Origin: Amylibacter sp. SFDW26
GTDB lineage: Bacteria > Pseudomonadota > Alphaproteobacteria > Rhodobacterales > Rhodobacteraceae
Direction: 5' to 3'
Length of the DNA: 64,000 nt
Assembly (NCBI RefSeq): GCF_009184395.1
Contig: NZ_WEIC01000007.1
Span: 1-64,000 of the forward strand
Position numbers and translations under genes: made by a program. The notes under the pieces are model-generated. The model had not been told where the DNA came from and did no database searches. It saw only the letters and a list, made by a program, of their open reading frames with translations. The number at the start of each line of letters is the position of its first letter. Within the stretch, counting starts at the first letter, position 1. Below are positions 26,614 through 34,267 of this stretch, piece by piece.

Positions 26614-28217
26614 TAGGCAGCATCCTCCAATACCATATCTGAAACTTTTTCACCGATCATGATTGCAGGGGCATTTGTATTACCACTTGTAATGATAGGC
26701 ATGATTGAACAGTCCGCTACGCGCAAACCTTCAATTCCGTGTACTTTTAGTTTTTCATCCACAACAGACATTGGGTCATTACCCATCTTACAGGTTCCTG
26801 TTGGGTGATAGATTGTTACCGATGTATTGCGCGCCCAATTAAGTGTCGCGTCATAATCGTCCATAGCTACTTCATACCCTGGATCATACTCTTCGGTGAT
26901 ATGCTGTTTCAAGGGTTCGAACTGCGCAATTTTACGCGCGATTTGAATTCCTTTAACTATCGTATCTTGATCTAGCTTTGTCGCTAAGTAATTCGGGTGA
27001 ATCTCGGGGTGATCTAGATAATTTGCAGACTTCAATTTCAATTCGCCAGCGCTTTCAGGGCGCATTTGTAAAACAGAAGCTGTGAATGCAGAGAATTTAT
27101 GCGGGCCTTCAACAGCGTTTGTGGCACTGAAAGGTTGAATGTGGAACTGAATGTCTGGTGTTGCCAAACGTTCATCTGTTTTCAAGAACCCTGTGCCCAA
27201 GCTTGCTGCCATTGTCATCGGGCCAGTTCTATTCAACGCATATTGCAATGCAATCATGCCTTGTTTGAAATAGTTGTTTGTCTCGATGTTAATTGTAGAC
27301 AGGTTTGTTTTGAAAATAGGGCGCGCTTGCAAATGGTCTTGCAAATTTTTGCCAACGCCTTTCAGGTCTTTGATCACATCAATACCTAAAGGTGCCAAAT
27401 CGTCCGCTTGGCCAATACCAGAAAGCATTAAGATTTGCGGAGAACCAATTGCGCCTGCCGAAAGGATAACTTCCTTACGTGCATTAATAGTAATGTTCTT
27501 GCCTTTAGTAACGGCATCAACACCTGTTACACGACCTTCAACAATGTTCAATTTGCGAACCTGCGTATGTGTGATGATCTCGAGGTTCTGCCGGCTGCGC
27601 GCTGGTTTCAGATACGCTGCCGCAGAACTACAACGACGACCATTATTCAATGTAAGCTGGAAGTAACCAACACCTTCTTGATCGTGACCGTTGCCGTTGT
27701 AATCATCATTACGTTTATATCCTGCAGCTTCAGCTGCATCTAGCCAACGATCAACAACGTCACGCTTTAATGCTGTTGGAGAGACAGAAAGAGGTCCATC
27801 CGTACCACGTTCATCAGTGGAAGGATCACCTTTCCATGTTTCTGCGCGTTTGAAATAAGGTAGAACATCGTCCCAACCCCAGCCGGCATTGCCCATTTGG
27901 CGCCATCCATCAAAGTCTTCAGCCTGACCACGTACATATAGTAGTCCGTTAATAGAACTACAGCCGCCAAGAACTTTACCACGAGGCCATGGGATAGAAC
28001 GGCCATTCAGGCCAGGATCTTCGTCAGTTTTATACTGCCAATCGGTATTCGGGTTCCCCATCGTTTTAAAATAACCAACAGGGATATGAATCCATGGGTT
28101 GGAGTCTTTTCCGCCTGCTTCAAGCAAGGCAACGCTATAGCGCCCATTTTCAGACAAACGGTTGGCAACTGCACATCCAGCTGAGCCTGCACCTACGATA
28201 ACAAAGTCGAATTCCAA
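26613..28217 (-). CDS. GMC-family FAD oxidoreductase (choline/alcohol dehydrogenase type)
   Basis: 534 residues. The FAD motif DFVIVGAGSAGCAVANRLSE opens the protein. PWPRGKVLGGCSSINGLLYV (about 82-101) is GMC signature 1, and GAIGSPQILMLSGIG (about 255-269) is signature 2. The catalytic His is in YHPTGTCKMG near residue 466 and its Asn partner in SGNTNAPAIMIGEK near 515. It oxidises a primary alcohol to an aldehyde, passing electrons to FAD. Choline dehydrogenase is the usual automatic label, but no betaine aldehyde dehydrogenase gene is nearby. Context suggests an alcohol imported by the adjacent TRAP system. Confidence 0.88.
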   Translation of the reverse strand: MEFDFVIVGAGSAGCAVANRLSENGRYSVALLEAGGKDSNPWIHIPVGYFKTMGNPNTDWQYKTDEDPGLNGRSIPWPRGKVLGGCSSINGLLYVRGQAEDFDGWRQMGNAGWGWDDVLPYFKRAETWKGDPSTDERGTDGPLSVSPTALKRDVVDRWLDAAEAAGYKRNDDYNGNGHDQEGVGYFQLTLNNGRRCSSAAAYLKPARSRQNLEIITHTQVRKLNIVEGRVTGVDAVTKGKNITINARKEVILSAGAIGSPQILMLSGIGQADDLAPLGIDVIKDLKGVGKNLQDHLQARPIFKTNLSTINIETNNYFKQGMIALQYALNRTGPMTMAASLGTGFLKTDERLATPDIQFHIQPFSATNAVEGPHKFSAFTASVLQMRPESAGELKLKSANYLDHPEIHPNYLATKLDQDTIVKGIQIARKIAQFEPLKQHITEEYDPGYEVAMDDYDATLNWARNTSVTIYHPTGTCKMGNDPMSVVDEKLKVHGIEGLRVADCSIMPIITSGNTNAPAIMIGEKVSDMVLEDAA

Positions 28218-28238
28218 CGAAACCCCCAGAAATATTAA

Positions 28239-28263
28239 AAAATGAGACTTTTAGTCTCGTTTT
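28239..28263. promoter_or_regulatory. Inverted repeat in the GMC/iclR divergent promoter
   Basis: AAAATGAGACT-TTT-AGTCTCGTTTT has 11-bp arms with a single mismatch and lies 22 bp upstream of the GMC start, between that gene and the divergent iclR-type gene. No gene ends nearby on the plus strand, so an operator, probably for the IclR protein, is more likely than a terminator. Confidence 0.5.
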
Positions 28264-28319
28264 ATGTGTGTAACAGTTCTATGATAGTGAGGAACTGATT
28301 CGCAACCCGAAGTTTTGAA

Positions 28320-29081
28320 ATGACCGAAGAAAATCGCATACCAACCAATTTACGCACTCTATTAATCCTAGAAATTATAGGTCGTAGTGACCATGCAATG
28401 ACTCCTACCGAGATCAACGAACAAATACGGTTACCTAAACAAACTGTTCACCGTTTGGTGGCTACATTAGAAAAAGAAGGCTTCTTAGCAAAAGAAGTAA
28501 GTGGCAAGAGATACAGACCAACACGTCGATTACGTTTACTTGGTGCAGGATTATTGCATGCCTCTCGTTTTCACATAATGCGCCACCAAGTTTTGCAAGA
28601 AATAGCAAGCCAAGTAAAAGAAACAGTAAACTTTGTTGTGCCCGAAGAAAGTGGAATGCATTATTTGGATCGTATTGAAACCGATTGGCCTTTTCGTGTG
28701 CAATTACCTGTAGGTTCTAATGTTCCCTTTCATTGTACCGCGAGCGGTAAAACATTTCTTGCAAGTCTTTCAAAATCTGCCCGCAAAAAATTTGTGTCAG
28801 GTTTAGCATTGGAGAAACTCACGGAAAACTCACATACAACGCATGAAGCTCTGTTGAAGGATTTAGACAAATGTTCAAAGCGTGGTTACGCTTTAGATGA
28901 TGAAGAATTCATTGATGGCATGGTCGCTATTGCTGTACCAGTAAAAGACACATTAGAACGTTATGTTGCAAGCATTGCTTTTCACTGTCCTGTGCAAAGA
29001 TTGTCAGTGGATAATTTGGTGTCGCGTAAGGATGTTTTGTTGGAAGGTGCAGAGAATCTTAAGGTTGCGCTATTCTCTTAA
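28320..29081 (+). CDS. IclR-family transcriptional regulator
   Basis: 253 residues. A winged helix-turn-helix occupies about 10-75 (MTPTEINEQIRLPKQTVHRLVATL), and the GAF-like IclR effector domain about 85-250. It is divergent from the GMC-terC-TRAP genes and convergent with the hpsNOP-type genes, overlapping hpsP by 4 nt at the 3' ends. It is therefore placed to control both sets. The effector may be the sulfonate or alcohol substrate, which is inference. Confidence 0.9.
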   Translation: MTEENRIPTNLRTLLILEIIGRSDHAMTPTEINEQIRLPKQTVHRLVATLEKEGFLAKEVSGKRYRPTRRLRLLGAGLLHASRFHIMRHQVLQEIASQVKETVNFVVPEESGMHYLDRIETDWPFRVQLPVGSNVPFHCTASGKTFLASLSKSARKKFVSGLALEKLTENSHTTHEALLKDLDKCSKRGYALDDEEFIDGMVAIAVPVKDTLERYVASIAFHCPVQRLSVDNLVSRKDVLLEGAENLKVALFS

Positions 29082-30070
29082 GGATTGAGTATTATCTTAG
29101 GGGCAGCAACGTTCCCTGCTAAGATATCTGTAAACGCTTGATTGCCATCTTTTAGTGCACGATTTTCCATCCAATTTAATGCGCCAAACTTCTGGGCGTA
29201 AATAGCCTGTGCGGTCTCTCTAAAGTCATCTTCAGTATAGGTGTATGTTCCAATGAACATGATTTCTTGCAATGTGAGGCGGCGAATATCCAAACCCTCT
29301 TTACTGTCACCCAAGCCTATGTGGAGAATAACGCCACCAGGCTTTGCCAACATACATGCATCCGCACGACTGCCCGAGAAACCTACGGCGTCTACGACTA
29401 CGTCATAATGCGATGATACATTATGACCATTGCTAGGGTCATATGTTGCAAAGCAATTAAGATCGTTCAGAACATTGCGGCGAATTTCATTAGGTTCGGA
29501 AATAGTTATATCCGTTGCACCCTTTGCCTTTAGGCTTAGGGCTGATCCTAAACCAATTGCGCCGCCGCCAATTACCAAACACTTTGCCGTATCCAGATCT
29601 GTATGTAGAGATTCTTCACCCAAACGAATTGCATGCCAACAAACAGCTAAAGGTTCTGCCATTGCAGCATGGTCGTAAGAGATGTGATTTGGGATTTCCA
29701 CTAAGTTACGGGAAGGCATCGCAACTTGTTCTGCAAAAGCTCCTTCACGTGGTTGCATAGATATAATCTGCCGGTTGGCACAAAGATTGGTCCGGCCCGT
29801 TAAACAAGCTTCGCATCTTTGGCATGTGACCAATGGGTTTACTGTGACGCGTTTGCCCTTCAAGGGTCCTTCGATAACATCACCCGCTGCTTCATGCCCT
29901 AAAATCAAAGGGGCAGGGCGGCGTTCGTCGTGGCCTAAATATGCATGCATGTCAGACCCGCAAAGACCAACGGACCTAATAACGATCAAATTATCCCCTT
30001 CGGATAAAACTGGATCAGGGACATCTTTGTATTCTAGATTTTTAACGCCAGTATAAACGAGTGCCTTCAT
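29078..30070 (-). CDS. hpsP: Zinc-dependent alcohol dehydrogenase, HpsP-like
   Basis: 330 residues of the medium-chain dehydrogenase family. The catalytic-zinc residues are in GLCGSDMHAYLGHDE (about 37-51) and GHEAAGD (about 58-64). Structural-zinc cysteines are in CQRCEACLTGRTNLC (about 79-93). The NAD site is CLVIGGGAIGLGSALSL (about 164-180). It overlaps the SDR gene by 4 nt and is third in hpsN-hpsO-hpsP order. In the DHPS pathway HpsO and HpsP are proposed to interconvert the enantiomers through the ketone. The symbol depends on that context; alone it would be called a sorbitol/threonine-type dehydrogenase. Confidence 0.72.
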   Translation of the reverse strand: MKALVYTGVKNLEYKDVPDPVLSEGDNLIVIRSVGLCGSDMHAYLGHDERRPAPLILGHEAAGDVIEGPLKGKRVTVNPLVTCQRCEACLTGRTNLCANRQIISMQPREGAFAEQVAMPSRNLVEIPNHISYDHAAMAEPLAVCWHAIRLGEESLHTDLDTAKCLVIGGGAIGLGSALSLKAKGATDITISEPNEIRRNVLNDLNCFATYDPSNGHNVSSHYDVVVDAVGFSGSRADACMLAKPGGVILHIGLGDSKEGLDIRRLTLQEIMFIGTYTYTEDDFRETAQAIYAQKFGALNWMENRALKDGNQAFTDILAGNVAAPKIILNP

Positions 30071-30822
30071 TTCGCAGTAAACCCCCCATCAACATATAGC
30101 ATCTGACCCGTTACATAATTACTGGCATCTGAGCACAGAAATAAAACAGGGCCGGTTAAATCGTCCATTGTCCCATTCCGCCCAATGCATGTTTGGTTGG
30201 CGTTTTTATCTGCAAGTTCTGAATCCCCAAAAACAGGGGCAGTTAATTCTGTTGGGAAAAACCCAGGAGCTAAAGCATTTGCTGTAATCCCGTCTTTTGA
30301 CCAAGCCTCCGCCATTGCGCGAGTTAGCTGATCAACGCCACCTTTTGAGGCGCCATAAGCAATGCCATTTGCGAATGCGCGACGAGACTGTAGGGAGCCA
30401 AAGTTAATAATGCGCCCCCATCCTTTTTCTTTCATCATTGGGACCAATGATTGTGCAAGAAAAAAGGGCGCGTTTAGATTTATATCTAGCGTATTACGCC
30501 AACCTTCAAAAGTAACCGCATCAGCATGCTGACGAGTGTTTAATCCTGCAGCGTTGATCAAAACATCAACTGGACCAAAAGGCTTGCAAATATCTAATGC
30601 AAGATCAGGCAGTGTATCTATATCACTCAAATCTGCTGCGACGATTTCCGCATTCCCTACAGCTTCATCTTTCCACTGTTGTAAAGCATCTGCGCGTCTT
30701 GCAACCGCAATTACATTAGCACCTGCTTCGCATAACATTGTAGAAACAGCGCGACCGATGCCACTGCTGGCACCAGTTACACAGATTGTTTTGCCTTCTA
30801 CGCTAAACAGATTTTTTTGCAT
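30067..30822 (-). CDS. hpsO: SDR-family oxidoreductase, HpsO-like
   Basis: 251 residues of the classical short-chain dehydrogenase family. The NAD(P) motif is ICVTGASSGIGRAV (about 13-26), NAAG near residue 90, and the catalytic YGASK near 158 with the Ser in FGSLQS upstream. C-terminal VTGQMLYVDGGFTAK is typical. It starts one base after the hpsN stop and overlaps hpsP, so the three are one operon. In DHPS degradation HpsO is the 2-dehydrogenase acting on the secondary alcohol. Assignment rests on the conserved neighbourhood. Confidence 0.75.
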   Translation of the reverse strand: MQKNLFSVEGKTICVTGASSGIGRAVSTMLCEAGANVIAVARRADALQQWKDEAVGNAEIVAADLSDIDTLPDLALDICKPFGPVDVLINAAGLNTRQHADAVTFEGWRNTLDINLNAPFFLAQSLVPMMKEKGWGRIINFGSLQSRRAFANGIAYGASKGGVDQLTRAMAEAWSKDGITANALAPGFFPTELTAPVFGDSELADKNANQTCIGRNGTMDDLTGPVLFLCSDASNYVTGQMLYVDGGFTAK

Positions 30823-32130
30823 TTATGCTTCCGCAGTTAGATCAAAATTCTCTTCTGGAAAATATTTGTGCAAACGAATATCAGCCGTGCGCGCATGACC
30901 TTCCATACCTTCAAGACGTGAAATACGTGCGGTTGCTTCTGCAACGCGTTTTGAACCCTCACGTGTCGAACGCTGCCATGTTACAACTTTCATGTACTTA
31001 TGAACAGAGAGACCACCTGTGTATCTTGCAGAGCCAGATGTTGGTAGAACGTGATTTGTTCCAGATGATTTATCACCGTAAGCAACGGTTGTTTCTTCGC
31101 CCAAGAACAAAGAGCCGTAGCATTGCAGACGTGACAGCCACCAATCAAGATCTTCTGCTTGCACAGTCAGATGTTCTGGTGCGTAATCATCAGAGGTTGC
31201 TGCCATCTCTTCGCGATCATCACAGACGATAACTTCTGCATAATCACGCCAAGCAGCAGTAGCATTCTCACGGTTTAATTCTGGCAAAGCATCAATCAAT
31301 GGTGGCACTAATTTCATAACGCGTTCAGCCAAATCATTACTGTCTGTCACTAACCAAACAGGTGAGTTGTATCCGTGTTCAGCTTGGCCAACCAAATCAG
31401 CGGCAACAATATCAGCATCTGCTGTTTTATCTGCAAGAATTAGGCTGTCCGTTGGACCTGCAATCATATCGATACCAACGCGACCAAAGAGTTGGCGTTT
31501 TGCTTCTGCAACGAATTGATTTCCTGGGCCAACAATAATGTCAGCTTGTGGCAGACCGAAAAGACCGTAAGTCATAGAAGCCACGCCTTGGACACCGCCA
31601 AGAGACAAGATTTTATCTGCGCCACATAATTTTGCTGCATAAACAATAGCTGGGTTCACACCTTTATCGCCTTGTGGTGGGGAACATGCTGTAATGTGAT
31701 GAACGCCCGCAACTTTGGCAGTTGTCACTGTCATCATTGCAGATGCAACATGCGAATAACGGCCCCCTGGAACGTAACAACCAGCTGCACGTACTGGCAT
31801 CATACGCTGGCCTGCGATCAGACCAGGTGTGATTTCAAATTCAACATCTGACATGCTGGCTTTTTGTGCTTCGGCAAAACGGCGGATGTTGTCGTGTGCA
31901 AATTGCATATCATCTCGTAATTTTTGTGAAACTTGCGAAATGGATTTTTCAATCGCTTCATCATCTAAAAGAGCAGGGCCAGTATAGTTGTCAAATTTTT
32001 GCGCCAATTCCATCGCAACTGCATCGCCGCCAGTTTCGATGTCTTGCAAGATCTTACGTACTGTTGCCTGTACATCAGTTGCATCTGTTTGAGATGTTTT
32101 GGTAGCTTTTTTCAGATAAATACGTGCCAT
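30823..32130 (-). CDS. hpsN: Sulfopropanediol 3-dehydrogenase, HpsN-like (histidinol dehydrogenase family)
   Basis: 435 residues of the HisD family, expected to oxidise (R)-2,3-dihydroxypropane-1-sulfonate to sulfolactate with NAD+. The family zinc and catalytic residues are visible: GQAEHG near 250, YAPEHL near 320 and the Asp/His of YGDKSSGTNHVLPT near 355-370. The N-terminus MARIYLKKATKTSQTD and the AGCYVPGGRYSHVASA segment match remembered HpsN sequences rather than HisD. No other histidine gene is nearby. HpsO- and HpsP-type genes follow directly, which is the described DHPS gene set. Confidence 0.82.
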   Translation of the reverse strand: MARIYLKKATKTSQTDATDVQATVRKILQDIETGGDAVAMELAQKFDNYTGPALLDDEAIEKSISQVSQKLRDDMQFAHDNIRRFAEAQKASMSDVEFEITPGLIAGQRMMPVRAAGCYVPGGRYSHVASAMMTVTTAKVAGVHHITACSPPQGDKGVNPAIVYAAKLCGADKILSLGGVQGVASMTYGLFGLPQADIIVGPGNQFVAEAKRQLFGRVGIDMIAGPTDSLILADKTADADIVAADLVGQAEHGYNSPVWLVTDSNDLAERVMKLVPPLIDALPELNRENATAAWRDYAEVIVCDDREEMAATSDDYAPEHLTVQAEDLDWWLSRLQCYGSLFLGEETTVAYGDKSSGTNHVLPTSGSARYTGGLSVHKYMKVVTWQRSTREGSKRVAEATARISRLEGMEGHARTADIRLHKYFPEENFDLTAEA

Positions 32131-32179
32131 ACGGGATCCTTCGCGTCATAATTTTCTGCAAACTGAGGGATATTTCTGT

Positions 32180-32207
32180 TGGATGAAAGCGAATTATCCT
32201 TCATCCA
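32180..32207. promoter_or_regulatory. Inverted repeat upstream of hpsN
   Basis: TGGATGAA and TTCATCCA are perfect 8-bp arms around a 12-nt spacer, 50 bp upstream of the hpsN start. The position and symmetry suit an operator for a dimeric regulator. It differs in sequence from the repeat in the GMC/iclR gap, so one regulator for both is not shown. Confidence 0.4.
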
Positions 32208-32351
32208 TAAACACCAAAACTAAGTTTTTGGTTTTGTGGAAAGCTGTCGTGTAAAGTGATGGCCAACATGTTTTTGATACTACTATATAGGGGATAATCA
32301 AAAGCGTGTGACAAGTTTACCCATTTCTATTTCATAAAAGAGGCATATGGG

Positions 32352-32378
32352 ACGATCAAAACCAAAATTTTGAATCGT
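32352..32378 (+). promoter_or_regulatory. Hairpin in the sulP leader
   Basis: ACGATCAAAA and TTTTGAATCGT pair over 10 bp with one bulged A and a 6-nt loop, ending 16 nt before the preferred sulP ATG (32395) and covering the alternative GTG at 32377. It may be an operator or an RNA structure affecting translation. Confidence 0.35.
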
Positions 32379-32394
32379 GAAAGGTGCATTAGTT

Positions 32395-34146
32395 ATGCGC
32401 ATTGAAACCATATTCCCTGCTTATTCTTGGATGACTAAAATGAATGGGAAAACTGTATCAGCTGATGCTTATGCAGGGTTCACGAATGCTGCGATCGTTT
32501 TACCGCAAGGTGTTGCCTTTGCTACGATTGCTGGTTTGCCACCAGAGTACGGCCTTTACACAGCTATGATTACAGCTGTGGTTGCTGCATTGTTTGGGTC
32601 TTCGATGATTATGATCTCTGGACCAACAACAGCTATCTCGGCTGTTTTATTTGCCACTCTTAATGGGATAGCTGAGCCAGGTACTGCCAAATATATTGAG
32701 CTTGCCCTTATTATGACTGTCTTAGTGGGGGTATTTCAAGTTGTAGCCGGCTTAGCACGATTAGGTGGATTGGTTTCTTTTGTATCTCATTCGGTTATGA
32801 CTGCCTTTACTGCTTCTGCGGCTCTTTTAATCGGTGTCAGCCAACTTGCTGGTGCAACGGGCGTTGAAGTTGAACGCGGCGGTAATATTATAGAACGCCT
32901 TACCCGTTTGTCTGAGCATTTTGTTGATGTGAATATTTACGCAGTTACAATTTCTATGTCGACATTAGGTCTTGCAGTGTTTTGCCAAAAATATTTACCT
33001 AAACTACCTGGCTTTATGATCGCATTAGTTGCTGGGTCTGGTCTTGCATGGTATTTAGATGCTGCAGCTCATGGCGTTTCTATGGTGGGGGCCCTGCCAT
33101 CAACATTACCACAGTTCACACCACCAACAGGTATTTTCAGCGAGTTATCGCAGTTGGCTCCGGGTGCAGCAGCGATTGCGTTAGTAGGGCTATTAGAAGC
33201 GATATCAATCGGACGCGCTTTCGCCATTCGTAGAAAAGAACCGTTTGATTCAAATCAAGAGATGGTAGGGCAAGGCTTGTCTAATTTATTTGGCGGTATG
33301 TTCCAGTGTTATGCTGGTTCAGGATCATTTACCCGCAGTGGCGTGAATGCAACCGCGGGCGCAATGACGCCACTTTCTGGGCTTTTTGCCAGTGCAATAC
33401 TTGCATTGATGCTGTTGTTTATTGGCCCTCTTGTTGCACATATTCCAACGCCCGCTATGGCAGGTTTGATCCTATTCGTGGCATGGCGCTTAATAGACGT
33501 AAATGAAGTGAAACATATTATAACGTCTAGTCGCCCAGAAACAGTAATTCTAGTACTTACATTAGCTGCTGGTTTATTTATTGAGCTCGACTTTGCAATT
33601 TATATTGGTGTGATCTCATCTTTTTGTGTGTTTATTTATGAGAGCGCCCACCCTGAATTACCTGTGACAGCCCCAATGGTTTCCGCATCAGGCGAACGTA
33701 AGTTCCGTGATGCTAAACTACATGGCATTAGCCAATGCCCCCAGCTGGTAACATTTCGTTTGGATGGGCCGTTATACTTTGGCTCAGTGGAACATGTTGA
33801 ACGCAAATTGAAAAAAATGCGTCAAGAAAATCCAAAACAGATACATATGATCTTATACTTGAAAGGTGTTGGTAAAATTGATTTGGCAGGTGCAGATTTG
33901 CTAATTGATACTATTCGTGAAGTAAAATCAAAAGGCGGCTCTTTCCGCATCGTTGCGCTATTCCCACCATTGATTAATAAATTGCGCGTACTGCATGTCA
34001 TCGATGAGTTGGGAGAGGATAAATTATTCAGTTCGAAAGGCGAAGCTGTGGCAGATGCTACAAAAGACCTGAACCGGAATATTTGTAAGGTCTGCTTGAA
34101 AGATGTTTTCAAAGAATGCGATAGTATTCGCGATGAAGCCAATTAG
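32395..34146 (+). CDS. SulP-family anion transporter with STAS domain
   Basis: 583 residues from ATG 32395, with AAGG at 10-nt spacing; GTG 32377 would add 6. The membrane part (about 15-410) has the family opening SADAYAGFTNAAIVLPQGVAFATIAGLPPEYGL-like stretch and a GSGSFTRSGVNATAG motif. The cytoplasmic STAS domain spans about 435-550 (LDGPLYFGSVEHVE, VGKIDLAGADLL). A short Cys-rich tail follows (ICKVCLKDVFKEC). SulP proteins move sulfate, bicarbonate or dicarboxylates. Divergence from hpsN makes sulfate/sulfite handling plausible, but the sequence alone does not show it. Confidence 0.88.
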   Translation: MRIETIFPAYSWMTKMNGKTVSADAYAGFTNAAIVLPQGVAFATIAGLPPEYGLYTAMITAVVAALFGSSMIMISGPTTAISAVLFATLNGIAEPGTAKYIELALIMTVLVGVFQVVAGLARLGGLVSFVSHSVMTAFTASAALLIGVSQLAGATGVEVERGGNIIERLTRLSEHFVDVNIYAVTISMSTLGLAVFCQKYLPKLPGFMIALVAGSGLAWYLDAAAHGVSMVGALPSTLPQFTPPTGIFSELSQLAPGAAAIALVGLLEAISIGRAFAIRRKEPFDSNQEMVGQGLSNLFGGMFQCYAGSGSFTRSGVNATAGAMTPLSGLFASAILALMLLFIGPLVAHIPTPAMAGLILFVAWRLIDVNEVKHIITSSRPETVILVLTLAAGLFIELDFAIYIGVISSFCVFIYESAHPELPVTAPMVSASGERKFRDAKLHGISQCPQLVTFRLDGPLYFGSVEHVERKLKKMRQENPKQIHMILYLKGVGKIDLAGADLLIDTIREVKSKGGSFRIVALFPPLINKLRVLHVIDELGEDKLFSSKGEAVADATKDLNRNICKVCLKDVFKECDSIRDEAN

Positions 34147-34267
34147 ATAATAGACGTTATCAGCGGCGGATGTTGTTATTTTTAGGCTACCCAATTCATT
34201 AGGCTTATTGTATACCCTATTCACCCATTCTGAATAATTTTGAATGGAAGTATCTAGGGTTACTTAC

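Noticed and set aside
30825-31232. Open frame of 135 codons antisense to hpsN
   Set aside because: Shadow of a conserved gene; no recognisable domain and no start signal.
30823-32130. Naming the HisD-family gene histidinol dehydrogenase
   Set aside because: No histidine-biosynthesis genes surround it, the two following dehydrogenase genes match the DHPS set, and several segments fit HpsN better than HisD.
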